DNA from: Aristolochia californica
Taxonomy: Eukaryota > Streptophyta > Magnoliopsida > Piperales > Aristolochiaceae
NCBI GenBank assembly: GCA_029961685.1
Contig: JARWKL010000003.1
Location: forward strand, 15,920,884-15,984,883
Direction: 5' to 3'
DNA: 64,000 nt
Shown: piece after piece, positions 45,656-56,101 of the stretch
How the letters are laid out: each line of letters opens with the position of its first letter
Numbering within the stretch: the stretch's first letter is position 1
Made by a program: the position numbers and the translations under genes
The notes under the pieces: generated by a model
Seen by the model: the letters and a program-made list of their open reading frames with translations, nothing else
What the model was told of the DNA's origin: nothing
Database searches by the model: none

Positions 45656-46368
45656 ATTTAGTTTAAATTTTTATTGATTATGTAATAAGCTTAGATTTAG
45701 GGGTATAATTGGTATTTATAGCTCTAAACTCTCATGAAGTCAAATACCCTATTTAAGGGTTAAGGAAATAGAAAAAGGCAAGTCTGGAATTAGGTTAATG
45801 TAGAGTAAGGAAGTCCCCTTGATGATCTCCTAGTTCTGGGTCCTTGACATACATTGTTCTCATGGTGAATTCAGTGGATACCTAGATTGATCGTGAGAGG
45901 AAGAAGAAGACAGTTAATCTCTCTTTTTCGAGCAAAAGAAGAACCTTACCTCTTTCACAAAACATCAGGAAGAGGAGAAGGGTTTGCATGAATCCTTTCA
46001 GGAAGGATGAGGATTTCAAATTGCTGGATTGGTGTGCAATTCAAAGAAGTAATTCTAAATCCCTTTCCAAGTGTAGAAGGGTTAAAGTTCTATTTCTTTT
46101 ACGTACATGACCAGTAGTTGCATGATAGAGAAACCATACCCTTGACGTGAATCATAAAAGAGGGGTTTCACACGTTGGGTCTCAAAGTGTCCATTGATTC
46201 TCTAGTTTCATCTATAATTGAGAAAAGGGAACTCCTTTTCAAGGAGAATGATTACAGCGAAGGGAAAAAATAGTTCTTTATTCATTACAGTGTTCTAAAA
46301 CCCTCTTAACCTGCTAGATCCTCAACTACCTCACTGAGTTACTAGATCCATGGCTAGGGACCATAACA
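45656..46368 (+). repeat. Chromo-2 LTR1, 5'-truncated (about 713 bp)
   Basis: Aligns with LTR2 and LTR3 from their position ~115 onwards (TTTAGTTTAAATTTTTATTGATTATG..). The first part, including TGTTATGGACTCAATA, is missing at the junction with the pararetrovirus. It ends GGGACCATAACA. Confidence 0.9.
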
Positions 46369-47570
46369 ACTTGGTATCAGAGCATGGTAACACGGTGGAG
46401 ATCAACAACAATGAATTAAGAGAATTGATCCTCAAAGGCCAGGCAGAGAGTGAAAGAAAATTTGCTCTATTCATGGAGAAGTTCTCTAAAATTGATCTCG
46501 ATATAGAGACATTGAATGGAAGGGTAGATAGCATGGAGACTGGTCTAACAACTGGAAGGAACACGATTCCAGAGCAAAGAGGAGGGGGCCATTCGCATAA
46601 CAGAGGGGGAGATGAGTTTGCTGGGTGCACTAGTTTCTCTAGCCAGCAAGGACATTTCAACCAAGGTGGAGGCACTGTACCCAGGTGTACTAAATGTGAT
46701 TTCCCTACTTATAATGGGTAAAAATATCCTTTGTTTTGGCTGTATCGGTGTGAAAATTTTTTTACCCATCAAAGAATAGCAGCTAATGACAAAGTACAGT
46801 TGGCTGCTTTCCACTTACTGGGGAAAGCACAACTCTGGTATCAGCAGGTTGAGGTTGATAGAGAGGTGGTCGAGTGGGATGTGTTTAAGAATTTATGCTC
46901 TCTCCATTTTGGTTCTCCGGCTTATAGCAACCCTTTGGAGGATTTGGCTTTGTTACGCCAAATTGGCTCAGTGGAGCAATATCAAAACCAGTTCCAAGAA
47001 AAATTAGCAAGAGCAAGCAGTATGGTACGTGTGGATTAGCAAGTAGCACTATTTACAGCAGGCCTTACTAACTCTTTAAGGCGGAGTTCTATTCACCTAT
47101 TAACTTATCTAGCACTATGAATATAGCCAGTGCTTTAGAACTTCGACAGAAAGTCCAGCACAGATGACCCCCATGGCCAGGGGAACGGAGCGCTTCCACC
47201 CCCTAGCATGGAAGGCGCAATTCTCCACCAGGGGGTTCAGTCAGCAGCACCTCCTCCAAGACACATTCTGAGTAATACTTTAATAGGGGATACAAGATCT
47301 AGCAATCATCCACCTCAGTACATAAAAAAAATGACAAGTGCTGAGATGGCGGAAAAGAGGTCTAAAGATCTATGTTACAACTATGATGAATAGTATCGGG
47401 TAGGTTATTGGTGTAGAAGGCTGTTTTGGCTTGAAGTGGATGAAGTCGATGATCCAGAGGATACGAAAGAGATGAGAGAGGAAGAACCACCGGAAATATC
47501 CTTGCATGTCATTACAAGACAGAAATCGCCCAAAACCATGCAAGTCAGAGCTCGGGTCTTCGATTAGGAA
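46350..47570 (+). pseudogene. Chromo-2 body 1 gag
   Basis: The ATG at 46350 is inside the LTR, 18 bases before its end, and the frame reads through the primer-binding site (ARDHNNLVSEHGN) into INNNELRELILKGQAESERKFALFMEKF. A stop at 46719 follows a Gly/His-rich region. The capsid part continues at 46731-47039 (AFHLLGKAQLWYQQVE, FKNLCSLHFGSP, LRQIGSVEQYQNQFQEKL), typical of Ty3/gypsy gag. A degenerate zinc knuckle (LCYNYDE..RVGYWC) with one Cys lost lies near 47375-47420, and an acidic linker leads to protease. Stops at 46719, 47037 and 47391. Confidence 0.88.
46372..46383 (+). other. Primer-binding site after Chromo-2 LTR1
   Basis: TGGTATCAGAGC, tRNA-Met, three bases after the LTR end. It is translated as part of gag because the gag ATG lies upstream in the LTR. 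Confidence 0.93.
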
Positions 47571-47960
47571 CTCGTGGCACTAGTGGATTCAGGGAGTACC
47601 CACAATTTTCTTAGCTTAACTATGGCTCAACACCTGCAGTTACATATTCTTCCACATCCGACAGCCATAGTCTCAGTGGCCAATGGGTAGAAGGTTCCTA
47701 CTACGGAATCAGCAAGGAGGTAAAATTTTCTATTGGCACTACTTTCTTTCATGCTGAATTTTTTGTCATTCCTCTGGCTAGTTTTTATATGGTGTTGGGA
47801 ATTAAATGGTTACAAACATTGGGACCCATTTTGAGGGACTTCTCTTCTTTGACAATGAGTTTTGTCTTGTGTGGTAGCCAAGTCCTCCTACAGGGAAGTC
47901 AATTGGACAAACAACATTACATCCATTCTATTACTGTGTAGGATACTTCAGACAACACCA
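47571..47960 (+). pseudogene. Chromo-2 body 1 protease
   Basis: ALVDSGSTHNFLS with the catalytic DSGS at 47586-47597, then AQHLQL and VSVANG. The frame breaks at a TAG (47689) and resumes in another frame (KFSIGTTFFHAEFFVIPLASF.MVLGIKWL). Body 2 has the same domain at 52711-52947 with the frame open throughout. Confidence 0.88.
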
Positions 47961-48880
47961 TTGATACTCTTATTGATGAGTTCTCCGACCTTATCTGTGA
48001 GCCTACAGGGCTCCCTCTCTTGAGACATTGTGATCACCGGATATGTTTGAAACCAGGGTCTGATGTGGTAGTTGTTTGACCATATCAGTATCCTCACCTC
48101 CTGAAAGATGAGATCGAGAGACAGTGCCAGGCGATGTTACAACAGGGCCTTATTCGCAGCAGCAGGTCCCTATTCTCTTCACCCGTCTTGCTCGTGAAGA
48201 TACATGATGGGACATGGCACTTTTGTATTGATTATTGAGAATTGAAAATGCAGACAATGAAAGATAAGTTTCCGATTCCGGTAGTGGAGGAGCTCCTAGA
48301 TGAGTTACATGGGTCGTGGGTCTTTACCAAGTTGGACTTATGGTCTAGATATCATCAGCTTCGCATGCACCCCTCCGACATTGAGAAGACAGCATTCTGC
48401 ACACATCACGACCATTTTGAATTTGTGGTCATGCCATTCGGGTTGTCAAATGCTTCCTCCATTTTTCAGGCGCTGATGAATGAGGTATTTAACACTTACC
48501 TTCGGAAATTCGTACTTGTGTTTTTTTATGATATACTTATATACTGCAAGTCTAGAGAAGACCATTTAGCACATTTAAGGATTGTGTTTGAATTATTATG
48601 AGCACATCAGTTATATTTGAAGAAATCCAAGTGCTCCTTTGCAGCATCTCACGTTGCTTACCTTGGCCACATTATATCACATGTGGGTGTCACTATGGAT
48701 CCAGAGAAGATTCAGGTCATTCGTGAGTGGCCACAACCTCAGTCTTGCTCTGCATTACATGGTTTCTTGGGTTTAGCAGGCTATTACCGAAAATTTATTC
48801 GTAATTACGGTCCTTTGGCAGCACCTTGACAAACCTCTTAAAGAAGAATTCCTTTTATTGGAACGAGGAGGCCACACAGG
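47961..48880 (+). pseudogene. Chromo-2 body 1 reverse transcriptase, active site altered
   Basis: Reads the gypsy pattern: [91 protein letters not shown]. The catalytic box is VFFYDILIY at about 48518-48544: the first Asp of the normal FFDDILIY is Tyr (TAT for GAT). Bodies 2 and 3 have the same substitution. A TGA at 48599-48601 follows VFELL, also present in body 2 but not body 3. Then come AYLGHIIS, DPEKIQVIREWP and FLGLAGYYRKFI. The frame is lost near 48829. Confidence 0.9.
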
Positions 48881-49320
48881 CCTTTGAGGCGCTTAAAGGT
48901 GCCCTAGCATCGACACCAGTTTTACAGCTTTTGAATTTTGAAAAATTATTAGTGGTTGAGTGTGACGCTTCTGGTGTGGGCATTGGGGATGTGTTACAGT
49001 AGCACTCGCACCCCATTGCTTATTTCAGTCGCCAATTGGTAGCTCATTATCAAAAGTTGGCTGCTTATGAATGGGAGTTAATCGTGTTGGCCAAGGCGGT
49101 CCAACACTGGTGGCCTAACTCATGGGGTCGTACTTTTCTCATCTGTACTGATCATTATAGTCTCAAGTTCTTCCTTGAGCAGTGCCTCACGAATTCACCA
49201 CAGCAACATTGGATCAGTATGTTGATGGGCTTTGATTTCTCGGTTGAGTATCATGCGGGGGGATTAAACAAGGCAATGGATGCTTTTTACAGGTGTTTTG
49301 AACACCAATAGCTCATATAT
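48881..49320 (+). pseudogene. Chromo-2 body 1 RNase H
   Basis: VVECDASGVGIGDVLQ followed by a TAG, PIAYFSRQLVAHYQKLAAYEWELIVLAKAVQHW, FLICTDHYSLKFFLEQ, WISMLMGFDFSVEYHAGGLNKAMDAF. The catalytic D, E, D residues are readable, while the last (ADALSR in intact elements) reads MDAFYR. The open part is 49036-49311. Confidence 0.88.
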
Positions 49321-50260
49321 GTAGTCTGCCAACCTCTTTTCCTCATCCTAGACATGGTGCACGATGCACATGTCGTACTTCCAGAACTACAGGAGATGCA
49401 AAGAAAGATTACAGAAGGGAAGAAGGATTTAAGTGGTCCATACAGGATTCACTCATTTTTTATAAACATCGGATTTACCTTCCTCCCACATCCGAGTTGA
49501 TTCCAGCCATTCTCTGGGCTTATCATGATTCTACTCGTGAGGGGTTACAGAAAACGTTGTTGCGTATTCGGGCAGATTTTTATTGGTAGGCTATGAAGTC
49601 CTCCATTGCCACATATGTCTCCGCCTGGCAGGTATGTCAATGAAACAAAACCAAGCATTTGAGTCAAGTGGGTCCTCTACTGCCTCTCGCTGGCCAATAT
49701 TTTGAGAGACTTTGTGGAGGGTCTTCCACTTTCAGCCGGGAAATAAGTTTTATTCGTGGTGGTTGATCGGTTCTCCAAGTATGGTCATTTTATTCTGATG
49801 GCTCATCCATACATGGCAGCTCGAGGGGCGCATACTTTCCTAGGGCATATTTTCGGATTACATGGCATTCCAGAATCTATTGTCAGTGATTGGGATGCGG
49901 TTTTCACGAGTACTTTCTGGAGGGAACTTTTTCGTCTGAGTAGCACAAAATTGAAATTTTCATCCACATATCATCCTCAGACAGATGGCCAAACCAAGGT
50001 GGTTAATCAAATCATTGAAATGTATCTAAGGTGCTTTTTTGGAGATTGACCAAAACAATGGGTTCAATGGCTACCATGGGCGGAATACTGTTACAATACT
50101 TCGTTCCACTCGGCCTTGTAGTCATCTCCTTTCTGGGTTCTTTGTTGGAGGGATCCCCCACGACTTCTCTCTTATAATAGAGGTTGCACCTGCATGGATG
50201 CCATTGATGAGGCACTCATGGATCTGAATCAAGTGCCTACAACAAGGGACACCATGATGT
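49321..50260 (+). pseudogene. Chromo-2 body 1 integrase
   Basis: Zinc-binding part near 49500-49650 (AYHDSTREG with one His; CQVCQ degenerate to WQVCQ). A small deletion near 49695 removes the start of the core, which then reads FVEGLPLSAG, VVVDRFSKYGHF, HGIPESIVSDWDAVFTSTFW, YHPQTDGQTKVVNQIIEMYL in the open stretch 49756-50049. Then come WVQWLPWAEYCYNTSFHSAL and a stop. The uninterrupted text GTCTTCCACTTTCAGCC at 49723-49739 is the same site into which Cap-C inserted in body 2. Confidence 0.88.
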
Positions 50261-50687
50261 CTCTTACGAGGTAGGGGACTATGTTTGGTTACACCTACGA
50301 TAGTACTGGCAGCATTCCATTGTCGGGCCATCACGCCATAAGCAGTCCCCAAAGTACATTGAGCCTTTCACCATTATTTGGTGTGTGGGGTAGGTGGCCT
50401 ATCAACTACAACTACAAGACACGACAAAACTGCATGATGTGTTTCATGTCTCACTCCTAAAACAACACAAGCTTCCCCTCCGTTCCTTCCTCCAGTAGAC
50501 ATTGGCTACGTCATTCTAAAACCCTACGCGGTTTACGTGCACGTTTGAATGATGATCAGTGGGACATTCTCGTGCAGTGGACCGCTACAGACCTGGAAGC
50601 AGCTACATGGAAGCGGTTAGAGACCTTCAAACAGATCTATCCAGCTTACGAGCTTGAGGATAAGCTCTTTCTACAAGGGGAGGCAGA
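50261..50687 (+). pseudogene. Chromo-2 body 1 integrase C-terminus and chromodomain-like end
   Basis: VGDYVWLHLR, HKQSPKYIEPFTI, YQLQLQDTTKLHDVFHVSLLK, then DQWDILVQWTATDLEAATWKRLETFKQIYPAYELEDKLFLQGEA running into LTR2. The VQWT..DLEAATWE piece is the C-terminal half of a chromodomain. The purine tract CAAGGGGAGGCAGA lies at 50674-50687. Confidence 0.84.
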
Positions 50688-51485
50688 TGTTATGGACTCA
50701 ATACCACACTGAGTCACTCAGAGGGGGAGACAATGACTCACCGAGTCATCTAATTTAACATTCATTATCTCACTTTTAGTTCAAATTTTCATTGATTATG
50801 CAATAAACTTAGATGTAGGGGTATAATTGGTATTTATAGCCCTAAACTCCCATGATGTCAAATACCCTATTTCAGGGTTATGGAAATAGAAAAAACCAAG
50901 TCCAAAATTAGTTAATTACAGTAAGGAGGTCCCCTTGATGATCTCCTAGTTTTGGGTCCTTGAAGTGCATTGTTCTCACGGTGAATTCGGTGGATACCTA
51001 GATTGATCATGAGAGGAAGAAGAAGAGAGTTAATCTGTCTTTTCTGAGCAGAAGAAGAACCTTACCTCTTTCACGGAACATCAGGAAGAGGAGAAGGGTT
51101 TGCGTGAATCCTTTCAGGAAGGATGAGGATTTCGGATTGGTGGATTGGTGTGAACTTCAAAGAGGTAATTCTAAATCCCTTTCCGAGTGTAGAAGGGTTA
51201 GAGTTTTGTTTCTTTTACGTACATGACCAGTAGTTGCATGGTAGAGAAACCATACCCTTGACGTGAATCATAAAAGAGGGGTTTCACACGTTGGGTCTCA
51301 AAGAGTCCATTGATTCTCTGGTTTCATCTATAATTGAGAAAAGGGAACTCCTTTTCAAGGAGAATGATTACAGCAAAGGGAAAATATAGTTCTTTATTCA
51401 TTATAGTGATAAAAAAACCCTCTTAATGTGCAGGATCATCAACTACCTCATCGAGTTACTAGATCCATGCCTAGGGACCATAACA
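50688..51485 (+). repeat. Chromo-2 LTR2 (798 bp)
   Basis: Runs from TGTTATGGACTCAATACC to GGGACCATAACA, followed by ACTTGGTATCAAAGC (one mismatch in the primer-binding site). It serves as the 3' LTR of body 1 and the 5' LTR of body 2. Confidence 0.92.
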
Positions 51486-52680
51486 ACTTGGTATCAAAGC
51501 AGGGTAACATTGCGGAGATCAACAACAATGAATTAAGAGAATTAATCCTTAAAGGCCATGCAAAGAGTGAAAGAAAATTGGCTCTATTTGGAGAGGTTCT
51601 CTAAAATTGATCTCGATATAGTGACATTGAATGGAAGGGAGGATAGCATGGAGACTAGTCTAACAACTGGAAGGAACACGATTCCAGAGGAAAGAGGATG
51701 AGACCATTCGCATAACAGAGGGGGAGATGAGTTTGCTGGGCACACTAGTTTCTTTGGCCTGCAAGGACACTTCAACCAGGGGGGACACTTCAACCGATGG
51801 GGAGGCACTTACCCAGGTATACTAAACATGATTTCCCTACTTATAATGGGTCAGAAGATCCTTTGATTTGGCTGTATCGGTGTGAAAAAGTTTTACCCAT
51901 CAAAGAATTGCAACTTATGATAAAGTACAGTTAGCTGCTTTTCACTTACTGGGGGGAAACACAACTCTGGTATCAGTTGGTTGAGGTTGATAGAGAGGCA
52001 GTCGAATGGGATGTGATTAAGAATTTATGCTCTCTCCATTTTGGTCCTCCGGCATATAGCAACCCTTTGGAGGATTTGGTTTTGTTATGCCAAATTGGCT
52101 CAGTGGAGCAATATCAAAACCAGTTCTAGGAAAAATTAGAAAGAGCAACCAATATGTTACGTGTGGATCAGCAAGTAGTGTTATTTACAGCAGGCCTTAT
52201 TGAGTCGTTACGGCTTGAGGTGGAGCTCTATTCACCTATTAACTTATCCAGCCCTATGAATATAGCTCATGCTTTAGAACTTCGACAAAAAGTCCAGCAC
52301 ATATGACCCCCATGGCCAGGGGAATGGAGCACTTCCTCCCCCTGGCAAGGAAGGCGTAATTATCCATAGTGGGTTCAGTCAGCAACACCTCCTCCAAGAC
52401 AAACTCCAAGTAAAAATTTGACAGGGGATACGAGATCTAGCAATCATCCACCTCAGTACATAAAAAAATTGACAAGTACTGAGATGGCGGAAAGGAAGTC
52501 TAAAAATTTGTGTTACAATTGTGATGAACAGTAATGGGCAGGTCATAAGTCTGAAAGGTTGTTTTGACTTGAAGTGGTTGAAGTCGATGATCCAGAGGAT
52601 ATGGAAGAGATGATAGAGGAAGAACCATAAGAAATATCCTTGCATGGCATTACTGGACAAAAATCGCCCAAAACCATGTA
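51467..52680 (+). pseudogene. Chromo-2 body 2 gag
   Basis: The ATG at 51467 is again inside the LTR and reads PRDHNNLVSKQGN, NNNELRELILKGH. Frame losses occur near 51580 and in the capsid part (LLSLLGGNTTLVSVG for the AFHLLG.AQLWYQ segment). VDQQVVLFTAGLIESLRLEVELYSPINL (52166 on) and a nearly intact zinc knuckle region (NLCYNCDEQ, TAA, AGHKSERLF) near 52505-52565 are readable. It is more decayed than body 1 in its N-terminal part. Confidence 0.85.
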
Positions 52681-53090
52681 AGTCAGAGCTCAGGTCTTTG
52701 ATCGGGAACTATGGGACTAGTGGATTCGGGAAGTACCCACAATTTTCTTAGCTTAATTGCGGCTCAACACCTGCAGTTACAGATTCTTCCACATCCGACA
52801 AACATAGTCTCAATGGCCAATGGGGAGAAGGTTTATAGCTATGGAATCAGCAAGGAGGTTAAATTTTCTATTGGCACTACTTTCATTCATGTTGATTTTT
52901 TTGTCATTCCTCTGGCCAGTTTTGATATGGTGTTGAGAATTAAATAGTTACAAACATTGGGACTCATTCAGTGGCACTTCTCTGCTTTGACGATGAGTTT
53001 TGTCTTGTGCGATAGCCAAGTCCTCCTATAGGGAAGTCAAGTGGACAAACAACATCACATTCATTCTATGACTGCCCAGGATACTTCAGA
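52681..53090 (+). pseudogene. Chromo-2 body 2 protease
   Basis: Open frame 52711-52947 reads GLVDSGSTHNFLS (DSGS at 52723-52734), AAQHLQLQILPHP, VSMANGEKVYSYGISKEVKFSIG, HVDFFVIPLASFDMVL. This is the full aspartic protease core, the best preserved protease in the chain. A TAG at 52945 ends it where intact copies read GIKWLQTLG. Confidence 0.88.
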
Positions 53091-53990
53091 CTGCACTATT
53101 GATACTCTTATTGATGAGTTCTCCAAACTTTTCCTGAGAGCCTACATGGCTCCCTCCCTTGAGACACTGTGATCATCGGATATGTTTGAAACAAGGGTCG
53201 GATGTGGTTGTTGTAAGACCGTATCGGTATCCTCACCTCCAGAAAGATGAGATCGAGAGACAGTGCCAGGCGATGTTACAATAAGGCCTTTTTCGCAGCG
53301 GCACGTCCCCGTTCTCTTCACCCATCTTGCTCGTGAAGAAACATGATGGGACATGGCACTTTTCTATTGATTATCGGGAATTGAACGCGCAGACAGTGAA
53401 AGATAAGTTTGCAATTCCGGTAGTGGAGGAGCTCTCCTAGATGAGATACATGGGTCGTGGGTCTTTACCAAATTGGACTTATGGTCAGGATATCATCAGC
53501 TTCACATGCACCCCTCCGACATTTAGAAGACAACATTTCGAACACATCACGACCATTTTGAATTTGTGGTCATGCCATTCAGGTTGTCAAATGCTCCCTC
53601 CACTTTTCTGGCGTTGATGAATGTGGTATTTAGCACTTACCTTTGAAAATTCTTACTTGAGTTTTTTTATGATATACTTATATACAACAACTCTAGAGAA
53701 GACCATTTAGCACATTTAAGGTTTGTGTTTGAATTATTATGAGCACATCAGCTATATTTGAAGAAATCCAAATGCTCCTTTGAGGCATCTTACATTGCTT
53801 ACCTTGGCCACATTATATCACATGAGGGGGTCACTGTGGATCCCGAGAAAATTGAGCTCATTCGTGAGGGGCCACAACCTCAGTGTTGCTCTGCATTACG
53901 TGGTTTCTTGGGTTTAGCCGGCTATTACCGGAAATTTATTTGAAATTACGGTCTTTTGGTAGCACCTTTCACAAACCTCCTCAAGAAGAA
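53091..53990 (+). pseudogene. Chromo-2 body 2 reverse transcriptase, active site altered
   Basis: PYRYPHLQKDEIERQCQAM, KKHDGTWHFSIDYRELN, then a frame disturbance (extra bases near 53430), [37 protein letters not shown] and the catalytic box [11 protein letters not shown] near 53660, with Tyr for the first Asp as in bodies 1 and 3. The TGA after VFELL (53738-53740) is shared with body 1. Open part 53758-53943: AYLGHIISHEGVTVDPEKIELI, FLGLAGYYRKFI. Confidence 0.9.
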
Positions 53991-54580
53991 TTCCTTTTAT
54001 TGGAACGAGGAGGCCACACAGGCCTTTGAGGCGCTTAAAGGAGCCCTAGCATCAACACCAATTTTACAGCTTCTGAATTTTGAAGAATTATTTGAGGTTG
54101 AGTGTGACGCTTCTGGTGGGGGCATTGTTGCCGTGTTATAGCAGCACTCACACACCATTGCTTATTTCAGTCTCCAGTTGGCAGCTCATTATAAAAAGTT
54201 GGCTGCTTATGAATGGGAGTTAATCGAGTTGGCCAAGGCGGTCCAACATTGGTGGCCTTACTTATGGGATCATACTTTTCTCATCCGTACTGATCATTAT
54301 AGTCTCAAGTTCTTACTTGAGCAGCGCCTCATGACTTCACTACAACAGCATTGGATCAGTAAGTTGATGGACTTTGATTTCTCGGTTGAGTATCATGCAA
54401 GGAGATTAAACAAGGCAGTGGATGACTTGTCCAAGCATTTTGAATACCAGCAAGTCATATATGCAGTCAGCCAGCCTCGTTTCCTCATCCTAGACATGGT
54501 GCGTGATACACATGTTGCACTTCCAAAACTACAAGAGATGCACAGAAAGATTACAAAGGGGAAGATGGATTCTAAGTGAT
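53991..54580 (+). pseudogene. Chromo-2 body 2 RNase H
   Basis: FYWNEEATQAFEALKGALASTPILQLLNFEELFEVECDASGGGIVAVL, a TAG, then the open stretch 54178-54579 with YEWELIELAKAVQHWW, FLIRTDHYSLKFLLEQR, WISKLMDFDFSVEYHA, NKAVDDLSK. All four catalytic acidic positions are readable or conservatively placed. Confidence 0.88.
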
Positions 54581-54833
54581 CCATACAAGATTCACTCATT
54601 TGTTATAAACAACGGATTTACCTTCCTCCCACGTCTGAGTTGATTCCAACCATTCCCTGGGCTTATCATGATTCTACCCATGAGGGGTAACAGAAAACAT
54701 TGTTGCGTATTCGGGCAGATTTTTATTGGCAAGCTATGAAGACCTCCATTGCCACATATGTCTCTCTGCCTCTCAGGTATGTCAACGAAACAAAACTGAT
54801 CATTTGAGTCCAACGGGTCTTCTACAGCCTCTC
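54581..54833 (+). pseudogene. Chromo-2 body 2 integrase, N-terminal part before the TRIM insertion
   Basis: IQDSLICYKQRIYLPPTSELIP, AYHDSTHEG (His pair), LLRIRADFYWQAMKTSIATYV, then a frame loss in the Cys pair region (CQVCQRN in intact copies). At 54834 a TRIM LTR starts; the integrase resumes in pieces at 55588-55646 and at 60240. Confidence 0.82.
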
Positions 54834-54915
54834 TGCTAAGCACCTAGCCAATACTACCCAAAAGACCGACCTGTTAGGAGCGGAAGACATAGGTACTTAA
54901 CCCAGGACCATAACA

Positions 54916-55136
54916 TCACACCCCACCTTCGCGAGCCGACGACCACGGCGGCGTAACGACACTGGCCCAACCCGGTGGCCTACTCTAGCGGCGGCCTACT
55001 CCTAGTGCCCCTTGGCAGTTCTCCAGGTCGCCCCCTCCGCTAGGTCGCCCCTTCCAAACCTACCAGTAATTTTAATCCAGCCTTTGCGCGCCCCGGGACT
55101 CGAACTCGCGACGTGGGAGCCCACTCTGATACCAAA
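54916..55136 (-). other. TRIM internal region 1
   Basis: Minus strand: primer site, then GTGGGCTCCCACGTCGCGAGTTCGAGTCCCG, in which GAGTTCGAGTCC resembles an RNA polymerase III B box. A purine tract (AAGGTGGGGTGTGA) precedes the next LTR. No open frame of interest. Confidence 0.75.
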
Positions 55137-55301
55137 TGTTAAGCACCTAGCCAATACTACCCAAAATACCGGCCTATTAGGAGCGGAAGACATAGGTACT
55201 TAACCCAGGACCATAACAATGTTAAGCACCTAGCCAATACTACCCAAAAGACCGGCCTGTTAGGAGCGGAAGACATAGGTACTTAACCCAAGACCATAAC
55301 A

Positions 55302-55505
55302 TCACACCCCACCTTCGCGAGCCGACGACCACGGTGGCGCAACGACACTGGCCCAACCCGGTGGCCTACTCTAGCGGCGGCCTACTCCTAGTGCCCCTTC
55401 GCAGTTCTCCAGGTCGCCCCTTTCGAACCTACCAGTAATTTTAATCCAGCCTTTGCGCACCCCAGGACTCGAACTCACGACGTGGGAGCCCGCTCTGATA
55501 CCAAA
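55302..55505 (-). other. TRIM internal region 2
   Basis: Same as internal region 1 with a ~16-bp deletion (one CCCCCTCCGCTAGGTCG unit is missing) and point differences. It keeps the primer site and the B-box-like GAGTTCGAGTCC. Confidence 0.75.
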
Positions 55506-55587
55506 TGTTAAACACCTAGCCAATACTACCCAAAAGACCGACCTGTTAGGAACGGAAGACATAGGTACTTAACCCAAGACCATAACA

Positions 55588-55646
55588 TTCGCCCTCCCTC
55601 ATTAGGTATGGGCCGATATTTCGAGGGTCTTTTTGGAGGGTCTTCC
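55588..55646 (+). pseudogene. Chromo-2 body 2 integrase sliver between TRIM and Cap-C
   Basis: Fifty-nine bases matching the body 1 text GGCC.ATATTT.GAG....TTTTTGGAGGGTCTTCC region. It links the TRIM pair with the Cap-C insertion site. Confidence 0.75.
55642..55646. repeat. Target site duplication of Cap-C (CTTCC)
   Basis: CTTCC at 55642-55646 and 60240-60244. Joining the flanks gives GGAGGGTCTTCCACTTTCAGCC, which is found uninterrupted in body 1 at about 49717-49739. Confidence 0.96.
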
Positions 55647-56087
55647 TGTTATGAACAAAATAACATTATTATTTTATTTTTTTCTTTAATTTACTTTATT
55701 TTATTTCAGTTTAGGCCACATGGGTATTTTTTGGAATATTTTTTATAGGGGTATTTTTTGAATATTTTATTTATAGGGGTATTTTTTAATATTTTATATT
55801 AAACCCTAACAGGGCGAACCCTATTTAAGGGGTAAGAGTAATGAGAAAAAGGAAGCATTGAAATATTGAGAATTAGTTAAATCTTGCATAAACAAGCTTG
55901 AGATCACCTTCTTGATCTCGAGGTTAGGGTTTTCCTCAAAAAACCCACGTATTCTTTCATCCTCCATTGATCTTCGTCTTTCCCATGTCTTCATATTATC
56001 CCTACAGTAATGCATGGAAGACCCATAACCCATGGCAGATCCCAGATCCTCCCAAAGAATCATTTTGTCAGATCCGGGACCGTAACA
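55647..56087 (+). repeat. Cap-C 5' LTR (441 bp)
   Basis: TGTTATGAACAAAATAAC to GGGACCGTAACA, with three copies of the 28-bp GGGGTATTTTTTG.AATATTTTATTTAT unit. The rest matches the 3' LTR closely, including the text around GTAATGCATGGAAGACCC. Confidence 0.92.
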
Positions 56088-56091
56088 ACTA

Positions 56092-56101
56092 GTATCAGAG
56101 C
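56092..56101 (+). other. Cap-C primer-binding site, degenerate
   Basis: ACTAGTATCAGAGC follows the LTR where ACTTGGTATCAGAGC is expected; one base is lost and one changed at the 5' side. Confidence 0.8.

Larger units (their letters stand above)
54834..55587 (-). mobile_element. Pair of adjacent TRIM elements
   Basis: Four copies of an 82-bp terminal repeat (54834-54915, 55137-55218, 55220-55301, 55506-55587) enclose two similar GC-rich internal regions of 221 and 204 bp. The order is LTR-internal-LTR, one base, LTR-internal-LTR. Read on the minus strand each LTR runs TGTTATGGTC to GCTTAACA and is followed by TTTGGTATCAGAG, the tRNA-Met primer site. These are terminal-repeat retrotransposons in miniature, without coding capacity. 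No clear target duplication at the outer ends. The flanks resume chromovirus integrase. Confidence 0.88.

Noticed and set aside
54916..55136. A tRNA gene (GAGTTCGAGTCC, minus strand)
   Set aside because: No cloverleaf or A box at tRNA spacing; the motif lies in the internal part of a TRIM.
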